Shown here: piece by piece, positions 44,922 through 56,530 of the stretch
How positions within the stretch are numbered: the stretch's first letter is position 1
Layout of the letters: every line of letters starts with the position of its first letter
Source: Fonsecaea monophora
Lineage: Eukaryota > Ascomycota > Eurotiomycetes > Chaetothyriales > Herpotrichiellaceae
DNA: 64,000 nucleotides
Assembly: GCF_001642475.1 (NCBI RefSeq)
Contig: NW_019173946.1
Coordinates: forward strand, 124,001-188,000
Direction of reading: 5' to 3'
Notes under the pieces: model-generated
What the model was told of the DNA's origin: nothing
Databases searched by the model: none
What the model saw: only the letters and a program-made list of their open reading frames with translations
Position numbers and translations under genes: made by a program

Positions 44922-46452
44922 TGTTGATGTGATGTTTCTCTGGAGTCTACCGGTCCTTGGGATTGATTGGTATAAAGGGTGGTTTGTGTTGAAGAAGATG
45001 GAAGGGGGACCTTTGTCGATTTATTGTCGCAATTGTGACTTGCGTTTGAAAAAAAAGCTTAAATGGAAGTGGAAGCTTGGTTCCTGAGAGGCAGCAGAGG
45101 TAGATTATTTCGAGCTTTATATGAAAGAATCTTTCTATCCTGGTCCTCACTATCATGGTGGTCTGACTGGCGTTATACGGGAATACTTCTGTCCACCCAC
45201 CCACTCAATCCACGCATGCATGCACCCAGCGCTCCCGCCGGTACGCATACGCGCGCGGGCTAGAGATGCAAACCCCGGACCCGTCTCGCCATCTCTCGAG
45301 TTTTGCCCAGCGAACGGCCATGCAAATCCATGCAAATGCCCTGCCTACACAGAACAGGGGTTTTGCTTCCCTGACGGCGATAAAGTGTCCAATCACCGCA
45401 ATTTCCACATTGGACGAGACAGGATATGTCTTGGCCGAGGAGGACTTAAGATTCCTCGCTTGAACGGGCTCGGTAAATCCATCTCCCTCCCCATACTTTT
45501 CTTTTTCTTAGCCAAGCAGCGTGAATCGAGCGTATAGGGCTTACGCTCTTGCGGGTCTCCGGTGTACGCTGCTCTGATAGACCCCGCTCACAAGGAGTTT
45601 TTTTGGGCTTGAGAAGAAGAACCACGGCGTAAATCTGGGGGGGTTCGGAGTTAAGGGGCGCTCAGCCTTGTTGTCCTTTGTCTTGGCATGAACCTCTTCC
45701 TTTCTCCTCTGGAAGTTTGGTGGGTGCAGCGTGGTGGCGGGAAGGGTAGAGCGGAAGACGTCGGCTTCAAGGACCTCGAGTGAGTTGGGTTGATCAGACC
45801 CATCTGCTCGTCAGGTATTGGCCTCGTCATGAGGAGATGGTGCATCTCCTTGTAAAGTTCTTTCGGAATGTTCCGAGCGGCTTCGTTAGCGGGTTGTCCC
45901 TATAACACTTGCCACAACCACAGCATGTCCATGCCACGCTGCATGTCTGAGCCACACGATTGCCTAGAAACTAAAATGTCCATAAATTCATGATTTTCGG
46001 CCAGCTCATTCCTCCTCAGTCAAAGGAAGCGACGTTGTTCAGGTGTCGAGCTAGCTAGTCCCATCGGAAGGGAACAATGTCCTCCCGCTTCCCCCCTCCC
46101 TCCGTTCGCTTCCTTACCCCGATCGTGGCCCCGTTCTCCATCCTCCCTTCTCCTTGATTCCCCCGCAGTTCCTTGTACCAAGTCTCGGCTATCCAAGATG
46201 AGGACTCTGCCGAAAAGGCATTCACGAATACCGTAGTCATAGTATAAAACTTAGCATATATTTGTCAGCGGTGGTAATAAAATATATATATTTTAACGAT
46301 AACGAAAACAGGGCTTTTAGAGGCCAGGGGTTTCAAATCGGAAAAAGAAAGAAAGGGAAAAAGTCTGAAGATCAGGGAAGTACCCTTCTCAGAGTTTTTG
46401 TATAGAGTTGAATAGGCCGGTTCGACATCGCTCTCAGGGACTTTTGACCACC
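44922..46452. other. Divergent intergenic region
   Basis: 1.5 kb between the starts of the aldo-keto reductase and the PRISE-type reductase, so it carries both promoters. It includes an alternating GCATGCATGCA/CGCGCG stretch near 45215-45258 and a very AT-rich patch around 46245-46310. No gene was recognised. Confidence 0.4.
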
Positions 46453-47820
46453 ATGTCTTCTGCCGTCCAGCAAGTCTACTCCCGGGGCATCTACCACGGC
46501 CTACCCACCTTTCCCCCCGACGTCAAAGACCTCACCGCCATCGTGACCGGCGCCAATGGTATCTCGGGGAACTACATGCTGCGGGTGCTCTCGCAGGCCC
46601 CGCAGCGCTGGAAGCGCATCATCTGCCTGAGCCGGCGGCCGCCGCTGCTCGCGGGCGGGCTGCCCCAGAACGCCGAACACATCGCGGTGGATTTTCTGAA
46701 GACGCCCGAGGAGATCGCGGCGGTGCTGCAGTCGCACGGCGTCGATTCGGTCGACCACGTCTTCTTCTTCTCGTACATCCAGCTGGAGCCCAAGGCGGGC
46801 CAGGGCCTGTGGAGCGACGCCGCCGAGATGGCCCGCGTCAACACGCAGCTCCTGCAGAACTTCCTCGGCGCCCTCGTCCGCGCGCACCTCAAGCCGCGGC
46901 GCGTCATGCTGCAGACGGGGGCGAAAAACTACGGCGTCCACCTCGGCCCGACCAAGCTTCCGCAGGAGGAGTCGGACCCGCGCGTCGAGCTGGAGCCAAA
47001 CTTCTATTACCCCCAGGAAGACGCCCTGTTTGAGTACTGCCGTGAACAGGGCGTCGGGTGGAACATCCTCATGCCGGGACCAATTCTCGGGGCGGTCCCG
47101 GACGCGGCGATGAACGCGGCCTTTCCCCTCGCCGTCTACGCCACCGTCTGTCGCCACTTGCAGGTTCCGCTCGAGTTCCCTGCCGACGTGGTGGCGTGGC
47201 AGGCGGGCTGCAGCATGTCGAGCTCCATGATGAACGCGTACATGGAGGAGTGGGCGGTCCTGACCCCCGCGGCAGAGAACCAAAAGTTCAACGCCTGCGA
47301 CGACAGCGCCTTCACCTGGGAGTCGGCCTGGCCCAGGATCGCGGGCTGGTACGGGATCAAATGGACAGGGCCCGACGACAACGCAGAGTACGTTGCGAGG
47401 GAATCGCGCTTCAACCCGCGAGGCTATGGTGGAAAAGGGGTATCACGGCGGAGATTCACCTTTGCTGATTGGGCCAAGAGGCAGGATGTGGCACAGGCGT
47501 GGAAGGAGATTGCAGAGCAGAATCAGCTGCCCCAGAAGGAATTGAGGGACGTCGACCGCGTGTTCGGGTTTCTGGACGGCACCGTCTGTCGTGCATCACC
47601 CCTGATATTCTCGTAAGTGATTCCCCCCGTCATCTCTCACACTGACAAGACCTGTATCACAGCGAAGACTGACATTCTTGGCTATAGGACAGACAAAGCG
47701 CGGAAACTGGGCTGGCATGGTTTCGTCGACTCTACAGAGTCGTTGTTGGAAGTGTTTGATGACCTGGCCAAGATAAAGATGATACCTCCTGTGCCCAAAA
47801 TCGAGGTCAAATTCAATTGA
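46453..47820 (+). CDS. PRISE-type NAD(P)H-dependent enone reductase
   Basis: Extended SDR of the progesterone 5-beta-reductase/iridoid synthase-like (PRISE) family, which reduces activated C=C bonds. Exons 46453-47612 and 47688-47820 give 430 residues. The Rossmann motif is TGANGISGNYML (GxxGxxG at 33-39), with IICLSRRPP for the NADP phosphate; DHVFFFSYIQ, VMLQTGAKNYGVHLG (the family's Lys site) and ELEPNFYYPQEDALFEYC (the conserved Tyr in FYYPQED) form the active site, then WNILMPGPILGA. The C-terminal exon (KARKLGWHGFVDSTESLLEVFDDLAKIKMIPP) is also family-typical. Fungal substrates are not known. The open frame upstream begins with TTG at 46408; ATG 46453 is preferred. Convergent with SSL2, 105 bases between stops. 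Confidence 0.9.
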
Positions 47821-47925
47821 GCAATGCTAGCCTGCACTATAGCGAGCAGCCTGTCAAAGCACCAGAAGACCCAGGGTCGAAGCCGTTATACAATCAAACC
47901 ACAAAGACTTTTCCGTCTATGCACG

Positions 47926-50475
47926 CTATGCACGACCCGAAGCCCTTTCCGCCTCCATCTTCTCCTTCTTTCTTTTCTTGGCTGCAAGTTCGCGCCGTCG
48001 GGCCTCTTTTCTGAACCACTCGCTCTCGGGTCCCTGGTTCTTCTTGCTCCTTCGGTCTTGCTCACGGTACATGGGGGCCATAGTACCACCACCACTGACA
48101 TCCGCCAGTAAGCCAGCTTGTCTGCGCACCTGCAACTTCTGCGCCCTGGCCTTGGCTGAAGAGCCTCCTCCACTCAGATGACTCCACATATTGTCATCGA
48201 CTTTCTCAATGTCGGCTGCCGTTTCGTTTTGAAGCAACACCTTCGCCAGCAACTCATTTCTCTCTTCAGCCCTCGAGTACATGAGTTTGTCCATCTTGTC
48301 CATACCCGCCAAATGTGTGATGGTCTTGAAGGCATAACCTTGGTCAACCAGGAAAGCTTGTCTTTTGGCACTGTATGCCATCTCAGTTGTATCTTTGGAG
48401 ACGAGAGAATAGAAGAATGCATTAAAGCCTTCGTCGTTGCGACGCTTTGCCCGTAAGATGCGCCCTAGCCGTTGTGCTTCTTGACGTCGTGACCCATAAT
48501 GTGAAGAAATCTGAATTAGGCAAGTTGCTTCTGGCAAATCAAGCGACGTATCGCCAATTTTGGACAGAAAGATGGTACTGAATTCGGGCCGATCATCGTG
48601 CTGGAATCGGTTGAGAATTTCGAGGCGCTCGTAGTTGCTGGTTTCACCGTAAATGAAAGCCCTCTTCATGTTCTCTGCATAGTGCCTCAAAGCAAATAAA
48701 TTGTCACTGAACACGATGATCTTGTCGCCGCGGTTCTCGTGGTAATTGATGAGATACTGGCAAACCCGGAACTTTTCGGGATTCATAATATAAAAGAGGG
48801 GCTGCTTCCTCGTGCTTGCATTCTGATATTCTTGGTAGAATTCCATAGACATCGGGCACCATACTTCGGCACATTGCACTTTGGCAATGTGGCCCTGCTC
48901 AGCAAGCTCCATCCAGTTGGCCTCATACAATTTCGGTCCAATGATGAAGTTGAGATCGGTGATTTTATCGTCCTCTCGGAGCAATGTGGCGGTAAGACCA
49001 AGTTTGCAGTGGGAGCGGATATTTTCGCCGACCTTTCTGAACATTTTGGCGGGGACGACATGGACCTCATCGAGTAGCATCAGACCCCATTCTTTGCCGT
49101 ACACCCAGTCCATCATCTGCTGAGTGTCGTGGGCGCGCTTCCCACCTGCTGTGATCATGGAGTAGGTGGTGACCAGCACTCCTGCGTCTCCATGGAACCT
49201 CTTCTTTTCGGTAGCAGAAAATACGGCGATATCCTCTTCTCTGATATCAGACCATTTCCTGAATTCATTTGCCCATTGGTAGCTGGACATGGCGCTTGTG
49301 CAGAGAACGACGATGCTCTTCTTGATATGGCAGCCTGCGGTGATACCAACCAAAGTCTTCCCCGCCCCGCAAGGCAGGACAATGATGCCACTCTTGCCAC
49401 GGCCGTTACCAAACATCTTGCTGAGCGCTTTCTCCTGGTACGGCCGGATTTGAGTGGAAGGTTTCAGATCAATCGGTAATGTCGCATTTTCGAAATCGTT
49501 GGCGAAGTCGTACTCTGAGATGGCAGGATAGCCAATGTCTAAGCACTGCTTCGCCACTGTGTCACGTTTGTTTGGCGCGATCTCGAAACTAGTGGCTTCC
49601 TTGTAGGTATCCTCTTCATCTTCTTCATCCCTCAGAGCAGCGATCATGGCCTCGTTCTCCTTGGCCGGATCATCTCTAGGCATCTCCACGTTTCCCTGTC
49701 CCGCCTGTGTCATGCCTTTAGCGTTACTGGTCCCTTGAATAACAGTCGCCTTCGTTTGGATTCTTCCAACTTGGACGTCCGTGCCGACTGCTTTGCAGGG
49801 GCCGATCACAGGATCCTTCAGGAGCATGTCGATGATTTCGCGCTCGTCGGACTCGACAAAGAACTTGTTGTTCCTTAAAACAAGCCGTACCTTTCCGTAG
49901 GTTTTCGTGTGGCGGTTAATGAAATCGATCACGGTCTCCGGGACGGGAGTTTTGGACAGCTTTTCTAGTGCACGTATTATATCTTCACCACGTAGACCTA
50001 CCGATAAGGCGGCATAGAGACTATGCTCTGTGAATCTATATTCGTGGAGATAGGACGGTCTCGACTGGGGTTCTGCGATGGTGGTAAGCAGATCCGTCGC
50101 CTGTGCAGACAACGGAGAGAAGCTCTCTAGGGTGATCTTGGGGCCCTTTTTTGACCCAATAGACACATTTGGGTCTATCCACAGCGGCCTATTCTCATGA
50201 TCAGGTTTCAGTGAGAGCCACGAGAAGTCTTTCTCTCCGAATATCGACGGCTTTTGTTTGTGCTTTGTACCCTGGAAGGAACTAAAGTCCAACCTCGCTC
50301 TGGCCTTTCGAATGTGCTCTTGCTCGCTATCGCTAGGGTCTTGGGAGCGTGGGTCGGATCCTTCAAAATATTCTTCGTCGCTATCGATGCTTACAGGCGT
50401 CGAGGGAGCAGGCGTGGAGCGTTTAGAGGATCGACCATTCGCAGCGTCCGCAAGGGCTTTTCGTTTGAGCGACAT
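47926..50475 (-). CDS. SSL2: TFIIH XPB/Ssl2 DNA helicase/translocase
   Basis: 3'-5' translocase of TFIIH; opens promoters for RNA polymerase II and acts in nucleotide-excision repair. Single exon, 849 residues, normal length. An acidic N-terminus with KRSTPAPSTP (nuclear signal) is followed by the damage-recognition domain (WIDPNVSIGSKKGPKITLESFSPL), helicase domain 1 with Walker A PCGAGKTL (about residue 368), DEVH box LLDEVHV (about 468), the RED motif LTATLLREDDKI and SERTxxKL-like GLTATL, and helicase domain 2 with HENRGDKIIVFSDNLF, TSLDLPEATCLIQIS and GSRRQEAQRLGRILRAK. The Lys/Glu C-terminus is typical. Divergent from a small membrane-protein gene over 360 bases. Confidence 0.97.
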   Translation of the reverse strand: MSLKRKALADAANGRSSKRSTPAPSTPVSIDSDEEYFEGSDPRSQDPSDSEQEHIRKARARLDFSSFQGTKHKQKPSIFGEKDFSWLSLKPDHENRPLWIDPNVSIGSKKGPKITLESFSPLSAQATDLLTTIAEPQSRPSYLHEYRFTEHSLYAALSVGLRGEDIIRALEKLSKTPVPETVIDFINRHTKTYGKVRLVLRNNKFFVESDEREIIDMLLKDPVIGPCKAVGTDVQVGRIQTKATVIQGTSNAKGMTQAGQGNVEMPRDDPAKENEAMIAALRDEEDEEDTYKEATSFEIAPNKRDTVAKQCLDIGYPAISEYDFANDFENATLPIDLKPSTQIRPYQEKALSKMFGNGRGKSGIIVLPCGAGKTLVGITAGCHIKKSIVVLCTSAMSSYQWANEFRKWSDIREEDIAVFSATEKKRFHGDAGVLVTTYSMITAGGKRAHDTQQMMDWVYGKEWGLMLLDEVHVVPAKMFRKVGENIRSHCKLGLTATLLREDDKITDLNFIIGPKLYEANWMELAEQGHIAKVQCAEVWCPMSMEFYQEYQNASTRKQPLFYIMNPEKFRVCQYLINYHENRGDKIIVFSDNLFALRHYAENMKRAFIYGETSNYERLEILNRFQHDDRPEFSTIFLSKIGDTSLDLPEATCLIQISSHYGSRRQEAQRLGRILRAKRRNDEGFNAFFYSLVSKDTTEMAYSAKRQAFLVDQGYAFKTITHLAGMDKMDKLMYSRAEERNELLAKVLLQNETAADIEKVDDNMWSHLSGGGSSAKARAQKLQVRRQAGLLADVSGGGTMAPMYREQDRRSKKNQGPESEWFRKEARRRELAAKKRKKEKMEAERASGRA

Positions 50476-50835
50476 GGCTTCAGACAGCAGCCGCTGTGGC
50501 GGACTGCGTCAAGAGGAGCGGCAATCGATAGGTAGCGGACCACTCTCGGTCGCAGGAATATCCTGGAGCACACAGAGAGCAAGAGGTGGAAGAATAAAAA
50601 AGAAATCAAAATGGTGAATGGACAGGATAGAGGAGAGTTGAGGCGAACAACACTTATCGTTGCCTGATTTGAAGTACGAGGCTCTCGCTAAACGGTGGCG
50701 CAAATCGGTCATAGTGCAAATTTACGTCACCCTCATTGTGGATACATCTTCCAGGCTTGGGTCTCCGATTTCCGTCCGAGCTGTTTCTACAAGCGAGCTT
50801 TTTCGAATTCGTCTTCCTTTTTCTCTATTCTGGGT
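50476..50835. other. Divergent promoter SSL2 / small membrane protein
   Basis: 360 bases between the two starts. No motif stands out. Confidence 0.4.
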
Positions 50836-51431
50836 ATGGAAAGGTAACTCGGGTCGAAATGAATACTGTGAGTAAATGCTTCTCGTCGCCGCGTCAACTC
50901 TGATCGCTGATCCTGTGCGCAGATAAGGTCGACTTGGTATGGGATCTGAGCCGTGTGCTGTAACACTCTGCGTCGACTTCCCCCGAGTCAATGCATTGAG
51001 CTGCGCACAAATTAGGGTAGCTTGCTAACCGCGCCACGACTCACAGGATCGGCTGGGGAGTGCTCTGCGTCGCCGGCGGAGGCGCCTACTACTTTGCAAA
51101 GAAATCCATCAATGCTGACCGAGCTGCCCGATTCGAGGCAGAACAGCAGAAAAAGGCTCGTTTTCAACGCCTAGAAGATTCGCACATTGCTTTCAACAAA
51201 CAACCTCCTACCTCAAAGACCAAGACCAAACCAAAAGAGCAGGCTGGCCTTTCGAATGGGTCTCAAAACACCAAAGGACTGGATCATGCAGGTAGTCCGA
51301 GCAGCGAAATAAGTGAAGATGCGGCACCTGTGGGACACGCGCCGGTCGATGGAGAGCAAAGAGTACGAGAGAAGAGCAAATACGAAGCTGCGGAGCCGTA
51401 CCGAAGCAAGAAAGGAGATAGATTGAGTTAA
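50836..51431 (+). CDS. Small fungal membrane protein, DUF4748-like
   Basis: The coding body is 51047-51431: IGWGVLCVAGGGAYYFAKKSINADRAARFEAEQQKKARF, i.e. a single N-terminal membrane helix with the G-G-x-x-Y-Y-F-A-K-K-S-I-N-A-D-R pattern of DUF4748-type small fungal proteins, then a charged disordered tail. The first residues need an upstream exon: ATG GAA AG (50836-50843) before GTAACT spliced to ACAG|G at 51047 gives MERIGWGV and 130 residues in all, with a 203-base intron. That first exon is inferred; another start is possible. Likely mitochondrial or ER; role unknown. Confidence 0.65.
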
Positions 51432-51727
51432 GGGTCTGCAAGAGAAAGAAAACGCGAAATTGTGTTCTGAATGCTTGATATATTCTGTACGGGCGAACCC
51501 CAAGGTATTCGTTTGGTGTGTACATTGATGATCAAGTTCCACTGTTCCCTGAAGCCAAAGTTCGCAAACGCTCTGTAACTCCTGTTGTTGTTCCATCCAT
51601 GACCATGACCATCAAACGGGTATTATGCTGAAACGCTCGCCCAATCACTCCAACGCCTCGATGTGACCAAGTGAACATAACGCCGTATTCATCCTCTGTT
51701 GTCCTCTATACCGCTCGCACGTTCCCG

Positions 51728-51961
51728 TCATGCATGACAACATAAAGGTGCATAGTGCTTCCTCGAAGCATTTGGGTGTCCTGAGTCACGCTCGCGCTTC
51801 GACTCGATTGCAGGGGGGACAAAGGGCAGAAGAACGGCGGAGGTAATAAGGGTGCCTGCAACGGCCGATTGTAATCTTGTCGCTGGTTTGGGTACTTGCG
51901 CCGAGAAATGGCGGACCGCTGTCTGGGTGAGGGTGGTGGTGACGGTGCCTGCGAGACTCAT
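51728..51961 (-). CDS. Possible small protein, 77 residues
   Basis: From ATG at 51961: MSLAGTVTTTLTQTAVRHFSAQVPKPATRL then a hydrophobic helix (VAGTLITSAVLLPFVPPAI) and a basic Ser/His tail. The start (RHFSAQ) is reminiscent of a mitochondrial presequence. The frame is open further upstream to 52246, but that part looks like leader. Its coding status is uncertain because nothing in it is recognised. Confidence 0.35.
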   Translation of the reverse strand: MSLAGTVTTTLTQTAVRHFSAQVPKPATRLQSAVAGTLITSAVLLPFVPPAIESKRERDSGHPNASRKHYAPLCCHA

Positions 51962-52981
51962 GGCTGCGGACTTAAGAGATGGTGGGTTAATACAGTGGGG
52001 AACGAGAATCGGAGTAACTGGCGTCCAAGAGCCAAGTTGAGGGCCGAGACGGCGAGGAATCAACCGCAGGATCTTCCTATTGCGGAAACTGAGGGTTTGT
52101 CTGTTGCAAATCTGTTGTACAAGGCAGAAGAAGTTCAAACAAACCGAAGAGAGGGGAAGTGGAAATGTTTTAAAGGGGGTGGGATGTGGGATCACAAGGC
52201 ATCGCTGCAGTAGTAGTAAGTAGTGACTAGTGTTGGGACATTTCAACTTACAGGCAGCGTCGAATCAGGGCTGCGAATGACTCCTACTAAGAAGGTGATT
52301 GCGTGCTAAGCAATCGAAATGATGTTGCTGGGATCGGGATTCCAGGTACGGAGAATAAAGCGGCTGTTAGGCATCAGGTTGCGAAGGATAAGTGGCAAGC
52401 AGAGGGCCAGTGGCCTGAGAGCTCCTCAGTTTGACTGCTACCAGCCAGTGGATTTGTCTGTTGTTTGTAATATGGGTGCGGACCCTCAGCTGAGCATGCG
52501 GAATTTCGTGGGGAGACTGGCACTGTTTAGGCCGATTAATCGGTCAGTCGCCTGAAAAGGCATACCGAAAATCCGAAATATACACGAACACCAAGTGGCA
52601 GGAGGCCGCAGTAGGAGGTGATCCAATAGTGTACGAGTCTTTGAAATCACCTTTCTTTCAGGGGTCACGCTGACAGAGGTGGCGTTAAAATGCGCTGCCA
52701 GAAGAAACAAGGCTGTCTCAGCCTTGTCCGAAATCACCCTGCTCGGATCACGGAGAAAGTACGGAAGTCCTCGGAGTACGAGTTGCCCAAGCCTGTGGCT
52801 GCATTACTCACGTGACTGTGGCTATATTGTGGCTGACATTTCGTCTGTACAGCCTTGCCCACCTTGAATCGCAACTGATGTTCAGGCTGGTCGGTGACCA
52901 CGCCAATCCCACGGAAACCGAAATTACAACCCCTCCAAAGATAATGACCAAATCCTGCATCTCAGTTTCCGTACAACCCAG
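51962..52981. other. Intergenic, no gene recognised
   Basis: Upstream of the CID-SR gene. No repeat or RNA gene was recognised. Confidence 0.4.
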
Positions 52982-54585
52982 ATGGCAGCGCATCACGTTT
53001 CTCTTGCCAAAGCCTCTTTTGGCGCTTCTCTCCTGCGACCCGATGTGACAAAGGTCTCGCGAGACGACCTCCCCACCTTTCACAATGCCTTTGAAGCTAC
53101 CCTCCACCAATGCTCGAGTCGCAACATACAGGTCTGGACACTTCAAGAATGACACAATACCTCAAGGCCGGATTGACTGAAGAATTATAGACATGTAAAC
53201 AATGGCTGTTGGAAAACGTGGTTGTCTCAACGACAAGGACCACCGCTCTGGGGAAATATCTGGTTGCCATAGCCCGACACCTTACAAACCAGCCAGATGA
53301 ATCATCCAGCACAAGAGTCTCACGACAGCGACTCCATATCCTCTATCTTGTGAACGATCTCCTTCACCATGCCAAATATCACGAAGCCTACGTCGCCCTT
53401 TGCAACAACCTAACACAGTCTCTGCAACCATTTCTGGCAGATCTGATCCGACTCAGCGCATCAGACGCAAAGGCACGCGTGCGGAGGCGGCTATCCGATT
53501 TGATCCAACTATGGAAAGAGGAGGAGTACTTTGGCCCACAAGTGATTGATGAGCTGCACGATGCACTCGCTGGGGTCGCCTCAAAAGCCCAGCCAACAGT
53601 GGAACATGAGGCAGAGCGCAAGAGTGCAGACAAAGAACTCCCATACCTCATCCCTGCGACGCATGGCGACCCTTCGTTGCCCTTCTACGACCTCCCCGCC
53701 GGCAATCTGATGCGTCACATAATCCCAAACAGCTCGCAGCCAATGCGTCCTGACGAGGTCCGAGCCCTCCAATTTTCCGCGGGCCCCGCAGATGAGAGTT
53801 TGGTGAATGCGCTGAAAGACTTTTTGAACGATGTGAAGGGCGCTGAGTCTACCCTCCCAAGGCTTGAACAATCTGGCCTTTCCCCGGAGATTGACGAGAT
53901 GGGTCAGATCTCGTACCACGATGAAGCAGGTGACGTGGTCGGTGATACATATTACGGATGGTCCCGGTCGTTTTGTGATAAGATGAAGAAGCGTGGTAGG
54001 GGGGGTTCGGAAGACTCCTCGCCACGTTCAAGGTCAAGAAGCTCGGGTCGCAGTCGAAGTGCAACACCTCAGAAGCGCAGACGTCGTAGTGTTTCAACCA
54101 ACGGCCGCTCCAGATCATCAAGATCGTATAGCCGCTCACCTTCCACACGCCGGGCTGAGAACCCGAGGAGACAATGGAGTCGAAGTCGAAGCCGGTCGCG
54201 CTCCAGAAGCCGCCCCTACTCTCCCAGCAGTTATCATTCGCGACCTGGGCAACCTCCAAGATTTGACCCACCACCAGCACACATTAATGCAAACGCTGCG
54301 CCGATTCCTCCACCTCCGCCTATGGTAATGCCATTCCCGCCTATGCCCCTACCTCCTACAGGACTACCGGTACCTCCTCCCAGACCACCGCAATGGGTAG
54401 GTCCTTGGCCTCCTCCCCCACCTCCTCCATTCCCTCAGGCAAACATAGGATACCAGCATGCTCCCTTTCCCCCTCACCCTCCACCGCCGCCACCGCCGCA
54501 AACCTTTGTCCCTCCACCCGACAGCTGGATGCGGTATCCAGGGGCACCACCAGGACCAAATAACCAATATGGAGACAGGCGCTGA
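52982..54585 (+). CDS. CID-domain SR-rich RNA-processing protein
   Basis: Exons 52982-53131 and 53191-54585 encode 514 residues. Residues 5-150 form a CTD-interacting (CID/RPR) domain: FHNAFEATLHQCSSRNIQTCKQWLLENVV (across the splice), LGKYLVAIARHL, RQRLHILYLVNDLLHHAKYH and RVRRRLSDLIQLWKEEEYF. A linker follows, then an Arg-Ser-rich stretch (about 310-385) and a Pro-rich tail with repeated PPPPP and PMPLPP. CID plus RS plus Pro-rich tail resembles CHERP/SR140-type U2 snRNP-associated factors and Rtt103-like proteins; it should bind phosphorylated RNA polymerase II CTD or splicing factors in the nucleus. The exact subtype is not settled: no SURP or G-patch is seen. Confidence 0.85.
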
Positions 54586-56290
54586 TGCCATTACCCCACT
54601 GCTTTGTTTTTTGGTGCTTGTTGTTGATCAAACATCACGTCACCCTACCTCTACTTCTATGTAGAGAAGCTGCAGAGTTGTCTACTTGTACGGCAGGCCA
54701 GACAAACCGCTGATGACCCCAGCGAACTGATTGTTGGCCAAATCATGTTCAACCAAGTGTCCACAAGGACCCCACATTCACATGATAATCGACCTTGTTC
54801 ATACAAAGATAATGTTGCTTACAACTCGCATTCGATGCCGCAAACATGTAAATGGTGAACCACAAGCCTCTGGCATCATTCAGGTTCCCATAGGCCTTCG
54901 CTGTGGGTGTTCAGGACCCTTGAACCCAAGTGTTCGCTGATGAACCTTTACGTGTTGGAGATATGCCATTGGATGAAGAAAAGGACATATACCTGTGGAT
55001 GATGGGCGATTGGGTTCGACTTGTTTGGCTGCGCAGAACAAGTCATACGAGTTCTTCCCATGATGGGTGGTGGTAAAGCTTATCTCACGACGGAGAATGA
55101 GGCGCGCACTTGTCAAATACTCGGTACCACTCGCAGGACTCGCAATGACAGGGCAGCGGTTGATGGCCAGGGTCCATTACCTGAACCTGAATTAGGAAGC
55201 GGGTGGCGCGCTTGGCAGACGCAAGGCTGGGGCTCCCGCTTTGGTGCTGGACCGACGTCATTACTTGGGATTCGAAGCCTGTCATTGGCCGCCAACCGGC
55301 AACAACACGGCAGCTGTCCCCCAACTGCTTCTTCCCGCGTCGCCGTCGGACGCCCCAGGCCACACACCACCCTATCGCCAGCAACCCATCCAGTACGAGC
55401 GTCACGAACCTCTAGCACACATGAGCAAACAATGGAAATGACCATGACTACTCACTCTTCCTTTCTCCTGTATCTCTTTCCTTGTTACGCACGTCCGATC
55501 TAGCCTGCGCGCTTTGCTGGGCCTCTCCCTTGGTCAGGACCGCACAAGTATGCGAAGTGGTCCCAGCATCTCCCCCAACGACGATCACTCTTGAATAGAA
55601 TTCAGACATGCTTATCTCGAATGCCTAACCACGAGAATCCCTCGGCCCAAAATCGTTGGGTCTAGAGCATGGGCTTCCCCATCCACAATTTTTCCGCATG
55701 TCTATCGGATGCGAGATGTGATCATATTGCATTGCCTCTCCCATCAGACCCTGGACGATTCTGGGTTTGACCGATCGGCAGGGTCGTTCTCCACCTGCAA
55801 AGGACGTTCTTCATGGCTATTTGCTCGATGCTCAGCTCTGGTCCTTGGAATCTTCATTTTTGCTGGGGATCGAGGGCCACCGTTGCCGTTTGATCATCGC
55901 CCCGTCAAATTGTAGTTCGCCAGATGGCCACTCAGCTCCATCCAACTGACGGCAACTTGCATAACCTCTCCAGAGGTCTCACCACACTCATTGGGCGCGA
56001 CATACGCCATTTCTCCGCCTCTAGACCTGGACTTTGCCCTCCATTCCGTCTTTCGGTTCGCCCTCGTTCTCGCCAATGGTGGTTCAGCCTGGTGTGCTGA
56101 GCATTCTCGTCGAGATATATAACCAGATGGTCCGGATTCCCCCTTACCATATTCCATATCAGCTCACTATCATCTACAAGACATTTTTTTACGTCGAGAC
56201 CACCTCTAGCACCATCATCTCGTGTTGACCATTGCAGTCTTCCAACATCAGAAAAACCTTTAATACTCCAACTCCAAATCAAATTCCACC
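54586..56290. other. Intergenic upstream of the small Ser-rich gene
   Basis: 1.7 kb. The frames at 55021-55503 have no family. The right end holds a TATA box (56116-56122) and a long pyrimidine/adenine-rich leader. Confidence 0.4.
56116..56122 (+). promoter_or_regulatory. TATA box of the small Ser-rich gene
   Basis: TATATAA, 169 bases before the ATG at 56291, followed by a C/A/T-rich leader with no upstream ATG close to the start. This suggests a strong inducible promoter (inference). Confidence 0.5.
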
Positions 56291-56530
56291 ATGCCTTCGG
56301 CCGTCGAATACCTCACCAGCCCCCAACAGAACTTCAACTATGAATCTGATCCTATTGCGGCCATGACTTCGTACGCTCGAATGATGCACATGCACACCAA
56401 GCAACAAATGGATGCTGCAACCCGATCAGCACGACGACGAAGTCCACCCGTTGGTGTTGATGCCCACGCCAACGCAGGTCTTTCCAAGCAGAGTACACAC
56501 AGCAGTACCTCGTCACGATCGTCTTTCTAA
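56291..56530 (+). CDS. Small Ser/Thr-rich protein, function unknown
   Basis: A single exon, 79 residues: MPSAVEYLTSPQQNFNYESD, then a helical core DPIAAMTSYARMMHMHTKQQMDAATRSARRR and a Ser-rich tail ending SSTSSRSSF. The helical Y-A-R-x-M-H-x-H-T-K-x-Q-M block looks conserved and amphipathic. The context ATTCCACCATGCC is a good fungal start, and the leader and TATA box suggest strong expression. I recall similar small fungal proteins without known function; I cannot name the family. Confidence 0.6.
   Translation: MPSAVEYLTSPQQNFNYESDPIAAMTSYARMMHMHTKQQMDAATRSARRRSPPVGVDAHANAGLSKQSTHSSTSSRSSF

Noticed and set aside
55005..55030. tRNA-like GGTTCGA box
   Set aside because: No matching A box or cloverleaf could be formed around it.
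55021..55503. 160-codon plus-strand frame upstream of the small Ser-rich gene
   Set aside because: Composition looks like translated spacer; no domain, and no leader or TATA box at its start.
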